This document shows, one piece after another, positions 59,226 to 64,000 of a stretch of 64,000 nucleotides of DNA (positions within the stretch are counted from its first letter, which is position 1; each line of letters opens with the position of its first letter). A model generated the notes under the pieces. The model was not told the origin of the DNA. It worked only from the letters and a program-made list of their open reading frames with translations, and did not search any database. The DNA is taken from the NCBI GenBank assembly GCA_028281575.1, contig JANQJP010000015.1:31481-95480 (forward strand). The letters are read 5' to 3'. The stretch comes from Cellvibrionaceae bacterium. Its GTDB lineage: Bacteria; Pseudomonadota; Gammaproteobacteria; Pseudomonadales; Cellvibrionaceae. The position numbers and the translations under genes are program-made.

Positions 59226-60273
59226 GCGCGTGGCGCTGTGCCCACATGCGTTTTACATGTTGTAAATACTTGGTGTTCCATGAGGTAACGAGCTGTCCTC
59301 TGTCGCGCCAATATAGAACAAATTCAGGAATTAAACTATGTGCAAATTTCAGGTCGATATTTGCCAGTCTGAGCACATCGTAAACATCTTCAGAGGGCTG
59401 CCAATGTTGCGGAATAGGGCGGGGCTCACTATTGTGCTCGATTGCTGCGGTAAACTTTGCCCATTGAATACGCACATGCTGCACAAATTTTGTATTCCAG
59501 GTGCGATGCGACTCTCCGCGCTCGGTCCAATAGAGCACAAACTCAGGGATGGCGTCTTCAACAAATTCTTGTTTGATCCCGGCCTGCAACACAAGGATGT
59601 CCAAAGCGTCTCGACTCGGTTGCCAGTTGGAGGACATCTGCGATTCCTGGTTCTTCCGGTGCTGTTGTGCTTCAAAGTCACGCCACTGGCGCAGAGTGTG
59701 CTGAATAAACTTTGCGCCCCAGGAGTGATGCTTTTCGCCGCGTTCGCGCCAGTAAGTCACAAATTCTGGGACTTTTTGTAGTGCGAAATTTTGTGGAATA
59801 CTGTGTTGAGCGAGCTGCTCCAAGGTGGCGTTGTCCGGCTGCCAATTGGGTGCAATGGTGTTTTTACTTAAAAAGTAGTTATCTTCTCTTCCCCCCAATT
59901 GCGGTGTGTTTGCGCGATGGGGTGGTGGAGAATGAATAGGCGCAGTGGCGCTGAGTTGCTGTTGGACTTTTTCGTTGAACGCAAAACGAAATTGATTCGA
60001 CTGGTCAATTGCTGCAGAGCTGACAATCAGCACGCCCTTGTCGCGCAAATTGGTACATACACGCTGGAGCGCGCGCTTGTCCCAAAATGGAAACAGCGTG
60101 CACACATCGTCAACCTCCAACTGATACCAGGCAAATCCGCGGCTTTCCTGCGCGCGAATATGGCTCACGCGATCGGCCAATGTACACAACATCAGGGCCT
60201 CTTCTAAGCCCAGGGTGGCTGCCAGCGAGGGATATACCAGTAACGGTTTCTCAGGAACAAGGGAGCTAGACAT
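59137..60273 (-). CDS. Lambda O-like winged-helix protein with three DnaT-type repeats
   Basis: A 378 aa protein. Residues 10-100 look like a replication-O type winged helix (WYQLEVDDVCTLFPFWDKRA then RVCTNLRDKGVLIV). Three tandem repeats of about 58 residues follow, at 143-199, 216-275 and 290-347. Each opens with W-Q-P and holds PEFV-x-YW-x-(E/D)RG then W-x-x-K-(F/Y)-x-Q-H. This is the DnaT-type domain that binds ssDNA and works with helicase loaders. Other members usually have one copy. It probably recruits the P-like partner encoded downstream (DopC-like). Confidence 0.8.
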   Translation of the reverse strand: MSSSLVPEKPLLVYPSLAATLGLEEALMLCTLADRVSHIRAQESRGFAWYQLEVDDVCTLFPFWDKRALQRVCTNLRDKGVLIVSSAAIDQSNQFRFAFNEKVQQQLSATAPIHSPPPHRANTPQLGGREDNYFLSKNTIAPNWQPDNATLEQLAQHSIPQNFALQKVPEFVTYWRERGEKHHSWGAKFIQHTLRQWRDFEAQQHRKNQESQMSSNWQPSRDALDILVLQAGIKQEFVEDAIPEFVLYWTERGESHRTWNTKFVQHVRIQWAKFTAAIEHNSEPRPIPQHWQPSEDVYDVLRLANIDLKFAHSLIPEFVLYWRDRGQLVTSWNTKYLQHVKRMWAQRHALDQTGNNSNRSIREISLEEQLTDRSWADG

Positions 60274-60465
60274 AGATTTACTCTTATTCGGCTGGGCACT
60301 CTAGCTAGCGGAGTGGGTTTCTGTCCAGAGGTATTTTCCAAGGAATTTAGCACTCGTTGCGTCTCAGAATAAGAAGTAGCGTCAGCAGGCCCTGGACACG
60401 CCAGAGGTCTGCCGTGCACACTACTGCGACCAGGCTCTAACAGGCCTTAAAACAAGAAAGCTTCC

Positions 60466-60999
60466 ATGATCGACGAAGGGCTTATTCTAGCGAGTCAGAA
60501 GGGTGATAGCCGTGCGTTCGCGCGCCTGTTGGAGTCCATTTACGACATGATATTTCATTTCGCGTTGCGTTGGGCTGGACACGTATGCGACGCGGAAGAT
60601 ATTACGCAGCAAGTCTGTGTCAAACTTGCCAAGGTGATTCAGAGCTTTCGTTTTGAAAGTGCATTTACGACATGGCTGTATCGACTAGTCGTCAATTGCG
60701 CTCACGACTGGGCGCGCCGGGAGAAAAAGCACCGGCAAACGGAACTTGGCGCTGACGAGTCAAGTGGCTCGGCCGTCGAAGCTGAATCTTCTGCCGAACT
60801 GCAGCGTGTTTTATCTTTGGTCGACGCCATGGGTAAGGGCTTTAAGGACACCCTGCTACTCGTATATGCCGAGGGGCTTTCACACAGAGAAGCCGCTGAC
60901 GTATTGGGTGTTAAGGAGAGCACTGTATCCTGGCGCCTGCACGAAATTAAGAAACAGCTTCGATCTTCCGGCGAGTCGGGGGTGGGCGATGAACGATGA
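60466..60999 (+). CDS. ECF-type RNA polymerase sigma factor
   Basis: A 177 aa sigma-70 family factor with region 2 (DAEDITQQVCVKLAKVI, AFTTWLYRLVVNCAHD) and region 4 (LLLVYAEGLSHREAADVLGV, then ESTVSWRLHEIKKQL). It overlaps the vWA gene by 11 bp, so the two are translationally coupled. In ECF systems the following gene is usually the anti-sigma factor; here that place is taken by a membrane protein with a short cytoplasmic head. Confidence 0.93.
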   Translation: MIDEGLILASQKGDSRAFARLLESIYDMIFHFALRWAGHVCDAEDITQQVCVKLAKVIQSFRFESAFTTWLYRLVVNCAHDWARREKKHRQTELGADESSGSAVEAESSAELQRVLSLVDAMGKGFKDTLLLVYAEGLSHREAADVLGVKESTVSWRLHEIKKQLRSSGESGVGDER

Positions 61000-63064
61000 T
61001 GAACTAAAGCAGTTGTTTCGTAATAATGAGGGTGTGACACCTTCTGATGATGCAAAACAGCGGGTGATCAGGGAAGCCGTCGCTGTCTTTGAGCGTGAAA
61101 AAGACCACCGGGTGCAAAAAAAGTCATTTTTTTTCCAAGGAATTTTGGCACGGCTGCGTCCTAGGGGTACAGGAAACCCTAAACCCGAGGACAAACCCAT
61201 GCAAACGTTTAATCGACCCTGGATCTTTGGCGGCGCCGCGACGGCAGCCATATGTGTATTTGCAGTATTGCTAATGGATTTTCAGTCGAGCAATCCTGTT
61301 GTTCGTGAAATGGATGATCAAATTGTGGTCGCCGCTCCCGAGCTGGCTTTATCTGAGACAGATTTAGCTAAATCAGAAAATGTGGCTGAACCAGTTGAAG
61401 AACAAGAAGCTGTCGTTCTTACTGGAATAAGAAAGAGCCTTCATGATTCGATGGATTTAAAACGTGAAGCTGGAGGCAATGTCGAGGCCATTTCTGCTGA
61501 AGATGTTGGTCGTTTTCCAGACACCAATTTGGCGGAGTCTTTGCAAAGAGTTGTACCTGGCTCAGCGGCAGAAAAAAAGGTGTTTGCTCAACGCTCCTCC
61601 GAAGCGGTTGGTGAACCACCGCGTCAAGAATTTCGCGACGACTTTGAAAGCTTTGAAATCAATCCAGTGAAACTCACTGCGGAATCGCCGGTATCGACCT
61701 TTTCAATCGATGTCGACACCGCGTCGTACAGTTTTGTTCGGCGCGAATTAAATCAAGGTCGTTTACCGCAAAAAGATGCCGTGCGCATCGAAGAGATGCT
61801 CAATTATTTTGATTACGCTTATCCCGCCCCAAAAAATAAAAAGCAACCCTTTGCCACGAACGTTACTGTAATTGACGCACCTTGGATGAAAGAGCGCAAA
61901 TTAATGCGTATTGGTATAAAAGGCTATGAGTTGCCGCGCGCAGCGCAACCAAAAAGCAATCTGGTATTTTTGCTCGACGTCAGTGGCTCGATGAATAGCC
62001 CCGATAAATTGCCATTGGTGAAGCAGTCAATGAATTTACTATTAAGCCAACTGCACCCCGACGATAGCGTGGCAATTGTGGTTTATGCCGGTGCGGCGGG
62101 TACTGTGCTCGAGCCCACTAAGGTAAAAGAAAAAAACAAAATTCTCGCCGCATTAAACCGTCTTTCCGCCGGCGGTTCGACAGCGGGTGTGCAAGGCATT
62201 CAATTGGCCTATCAGCTCGCCGAATTAAACTTTGATAAAAATGCGGTTAATCGTATTATTTTGGCAACCGATGGCGACTTTAATGTTGGTATTGTCGGTA
62301 GAGAGGAACTTAAAGGTTTTATCGAACGCAAGCGCGATGCGGGCATTTACTTGTCGGTATTGGGTTTTGGGCAGGGGAATTATCACGACCATCTGATGCA
62401 AACACTGGCACAGAATGGTAACGGTATCGCTGCTTATATCGATACTCTGAGCGAAGCGCAAAAGGTACTTGTCGACGAGGCGACGTCGAGCTTATTTCCT
62501 ATTGCCAAAGATGTAAAAATTCAAGTCGAATTTAATCCGGCGACCGTCAAGGAATACCGTTTAATCGGTTATGAAACGCGTGTATTAAAACGCGAGGATT
62601 TTAATAATGACAAAGTTGATGCAGGCGATATTGGTGCAGGACATTCCGTGACAGCTATTTATGAAATAACGCCTGCCGATACCAAGGCGCAACAGATCGA
62701 TGACCGACGTTATGTTTCGCCAACACAGATTGAGGCCCATACAAAGTCAGCCGAATACGCCTTTGTTAAAATTCGCTACAAGTTGCCTGAGCAGGACATT
62801 TCAACATTAATCGAAACGCCTGTGCTCGCAAAAAATACCGTGTTTAATGACGATGAACTTGGTAAGCTGCTAAATCAGGAAACGCAGTTTGCGAGTGCCG
62901 TTGCAGGGTTTGCTCAATTGCTAAAAGATGACCGTTATCTTGGCGGCTGGGACTTGCAGGATGCACTGGCGCTCGCGCAGCAGCATAAAGGCGAAGATAT
63001 TTTCGGATATCGGACAGAGTTTGTGCAGCTTGTACGTAAGGCGATGGTTGCTGCTGATATGTAA
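60989..63064 (+). CDS. Membrane vWA (YfbK-like) protein with TonB-plug-like segment
   Basis: A 691 aa protein starting at ATG 60989, not at the longer frame from 60746, which lies inside the sigma gene. Layout: cytoplasmic head 1-77 resembling an anti-sigma N-terminus; TM 78-97; a periplasmic segment 140-190 that reads like the start of a TonB receptor plug (VVLTGIRKSLHDSMD, then AISAEDVGRFPDTNLAESLQR); YfbK-type N-terminal domain from about 235 (FSIDVDTASYSF); vWA domain with MIDAS FLLDVSGSMNSPD near 330 and ATDGDFNVG; C-terminal DUF3520-like region. The plug segment in a non-receptor is odd. A sensor or anti-sigma role for its sigma partner is inferred. Confidence 0.88.
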   Translation: MNDDELKQLFRNNEGVTPSDDAKQRVIREAVAVFEREKDHRVQKKSFFFQGILARLRPRGTGNPKPEDKPMQTFNRPWIFGGAATAAICVFAVLLMDFQSSNPVVREMDDQIVVAAPELALSETDLAKSENVAEPVEEQEAVVLTGIRKSLHDSMDLKREAGGNVEAISAEDVGRFPDTNLAESLQRVVPGSAAEKKVFAQRSSEAVGEPPRQEFRDDFESFEINPVKLTAESPVSTFSIDVDTASYSFVRRELNQGRLPQKDAVRIEEMLNYFDYAYPAPKNKKQPFATNVTVIDAPWMKERKLMRIGIKGYELPRAAQPKSNLVFLLDVSGSMNSPDKLPLVKQSMNLLLSQLHPDDSVAIVVYAGAAGTVLEPTKVKEKNKILAALNRLSAGGSTAGVQGIQLAYQLAELNFDKNAVNRIILATDGDFNVGIVGREELKGFIERKRDAGIYLSVLGFGQGNYHDHLMQTLAQNGNGIAAYIDTLSEAQKVLVDEATSSLFPIAKDVKIQVEFNPATVKEYRLIGYETRVLKREDFNNDKVDAGDIGAGHSVTAIYEITPADTKAQQIDDRRYVSPTQIEAHTKSAEYAFVKIRYKLPEQDISTLIETPVLAKNTVFNDDELGKLLNQETQFASAVAGFAQLLKDDRYLGGWDLQDALALAQQHKGEDIFGYRTEFVQLVRKAMVAADM

Positions 63065-63412
63065 AGTAAAACCCGATCTTATTGCTAATTTAAAAACATC
63101 TCCTTTAAGAGGTGTTGATCGTTTAGTTGAGGCTGTGTTTAGATAGGTACGATTTTCGAATGTGCTCGGTACTTGGATCTATGTTTAAAAACACATGAAT
63201 ACGTCCGTGTAATTTCGGCGCTTTTTCTCGGCAACTGCTCCAGCGTTGCTCTAACATCCGCCATCCATGGCGGAGCAGGAAGTGACGATTTTTAAACATA
63301 GGTCCAAGTACCAAGCTCGAACGATTTACCATCAACATCATTGTGTATTAATTCACTACCCTAAAGGGAGTCAACAGAATCCATCGGCTATGCTGATGTA
63401 CTTTTGAGAACT
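63065..63412. other. Intergenic region with MITE-like repeat
   Basis: About 350 bp. It contains the inverted-repeat element listed separately. A minus-strand open frame within it (about 63123-63341) is most likely a by-product of the repeat and is not called. Confidence 0.5.
63155..63321. repeat. MITE-like element with 33-37 bp imperfect inverted ends
   Basis: Left arm 63155-63191 and right arm 63289-63321 are complementary apart from a 4-base insertion and two substitutions. The centre holds a perfect 8-bp palindrome, TCCGCCAT/ATGGCGGA, at 63257-63274. Total length is about 167 bp. No transposase frame is seen; it would be mobilised in trans or be a structured intergenic repeat. Confidence 0.75.
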
Positions 63413-63880
63413 ATGCTTTTTCCGCCCGATTTAGACTTGGAAAACGCGATAAAATTTTCGCGTTTTGATACCGATAATCCGCTCTCGACCTGTTCCGAAC
63501 ATCCTATTTTATTGGAAGGTGAGAACTGGTTGACCTGCGAGCACTATGTGCAAGCAAAGTCGGTGCGTTCAAAGTCACTCGCCGAGCGTATAAATAAAAC
63601 ATTAACAGGGAGAGAGGCTCACGATTTAGCCAAGCCTTGGTATCGTTGGAAAGTGGCGAATTGGAAGAAAATACGTTTGGTATTAATGACACGCGCGTTG
63701 TACACAAAAGTACAAATGTATGACGAAGTGCGTGAGGCTCTGCTGGCGACAGAAGATTCCCATATTATTGAAACCTCGCAATATGATTATTATTGGGGTA
63801 TAGGTCGTGATCTGCGTGGTGAAAACCAGCTCGGTAAAATTTGGATGGATATTCGATTAAAAATAAATCATGGGTTTTAA
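63413..63880 (+). CDS. NADAR (YbiA-like) family protein
   Basis: A 155 aa protein with the NADAR/YbiA pattern: ILLEGENWLTCEHYVQAKSV near residue 40, a helical middle with RWKVANWKKIRLVLM, and the closing YDYYWGIGRDLRGENQLGKI. YbiA acts on early riboflavin-pathway intermediates or ADP-ribose-derived compounds. I use ATG 63413; a TTG at 63404 is in frame. It stands alone after the repeat. Confidence 0.88.
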   Translation: MLFPPDLDLENAIKFSRFDTDNPLSTCSEHPILLEGENWLTCEHYVQAKSVRSKSLAERINKTLTGREAHDLAKPWYRWKVANWKKIRLVLMTRALYTKVQMYDEVREALLATEDSHIIETSQYDYYWGIGRDLRGENQLGKIWMDIRLKINHGF

Positions 63881-63917
63881 GTTATTAGGGCCTGTTAACA
63901 CTAATTCGATCGCCACT

Positions 63918-63990
63918 GCCGGAGACCAAAATTTTCTCCGGCTCGGCTTTGGCTTCCTGCGTCGCTCTAACGACTATATCCCTATAGTCG
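63918..63990. repeat. Palindromic intergenic repeat at the window edge
   Basis: Two perfect hairpins: GCCGGAGA/TCTCCGGC (63918-63942, 9-base loop) and CGACTATA/TATAGTCG (63971-63990, 4-base loop). The second is preceded by GCGTCGCTCTAA, nearly the same as the sequence leading into the palindrome at 63257. The element may continue past the window. Confidence 0.6.
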
Positions 63991-64000
63991 AAGACGATAT

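Noticed and set aside
58560..60273. Prophage remnant explanation for the O/P-like pair
   Set aside because: No integrase, attachment site, repressor or structural gene nearby; flanks are housekeeping genes. Domestication fits better, though old phage origin is implied.
60746..60988. Upstream extension of the vWA frame inside the sigma factor gene
   Set aside because: It is the out-of-frame shadow of the sigma factor; the ATG at 60989 gives an ordinary overlap and a sensible cytoplasmic head.
63123..63341. 72-codon minus-strand frame
   Set aside because: Lies almost entirely within the inverted-repeat element and is likely non-coding.

Overview
The window reads as a chromosomal segment of a marine-type gammaproteobacterium. 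Supporting signs are the gene order glnE-ilvE-msbA-waaA, smpB divergent from ratA-rnfH, a one-piece tmRNA with tag ANDDSYALAA, a TonB receptor paired with SapC and tryptophan-halogenase genes, many chemotaxis and c-di-GMP proteins, and moderate GC with AT-rich intergenic stretches. A Cellvibrionales/Alteromonadales-like organism fits best, but this rests on gene content alone. I see no intact insertion sequence, prophage, CRISPR array, rRNA or tRNA.

Layout. 1-11.4 kb: a truncated aldehyde dehydrogenase, an LPP20/FlgT-like lipoprotein pair, a phospholipase D-type protein, a reprolysin-like metalloprotease with a membrane-anchored neighbour, a chemoreceptor plus periplasmic binding protein, and an AraC regulator divergent from a YHS-domain protein. 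11.4-18.6 kb: a CgeB-like glycosyltransferase, tmRNA, an unknown inner-membrane protein, a type III PKS/KAS III-like enzyme, and methylmalonyl-CoA mutase with its GTPase chaperone MeaB. 18.6-27.5 kb: TauE/SafE permease, then a tight four-gene minus-strand operon (acyl-CoA dehydrogenase, adenylation enzyme, stand-alone carrier protein, flavin-dependent halogenase). This is the gene set that turns L-proline into a halogenated pyrrolyl-S-carrier protein. A large gap, an acyltransferase and a membrane-anchored GH3 enzyme follow.

27.6-33.7 kb: a response regulator/Hpt pair, an alanine/glycine:cation symporter, smpB, ratA-rnfH and a binding protein. 34-44 kb: a sucrose utilisation locus (TonB receptor, tryptophan-halogenase-like protein, SapC, LacI regulator, fructokinase, sucrose phosphorylase, MFS transporter). 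Three copies of one 16-bp operator-like sequence (34042, 40172, 40344) tie the receptor, regulator and catabolic genes together. 44-51 kb: the housekeeping run waaA, msbA, ilvE, glnE. 51-58.5 kb: chemoreceptor, diguanylate cyclase, CheC-like phosphatase (probably with an AUU start), MBL hydrolase, DUF2750, parC and PilZ. 58.5-60.3 kb: a pair resembling phage lambda O/P replication genes; the O-like partner carries three tandem DnaT-type repeats. 60.4-63.1 kb: an ECF sigma factor overlapping a membrane vWA protein that carries a TonB-receptor plug-like segment. 63.1-64 kb: a MITE-like inverted repeat, a NADAR protein and a second palindromic repeat at the edge.

The strongest candidates for something not well described are the carrier-protein halopyrrole mini-operon without a release enzyme, the sigma/vWA-plug chimera, and the O/P-like pair with triplicated DnaT repeats.
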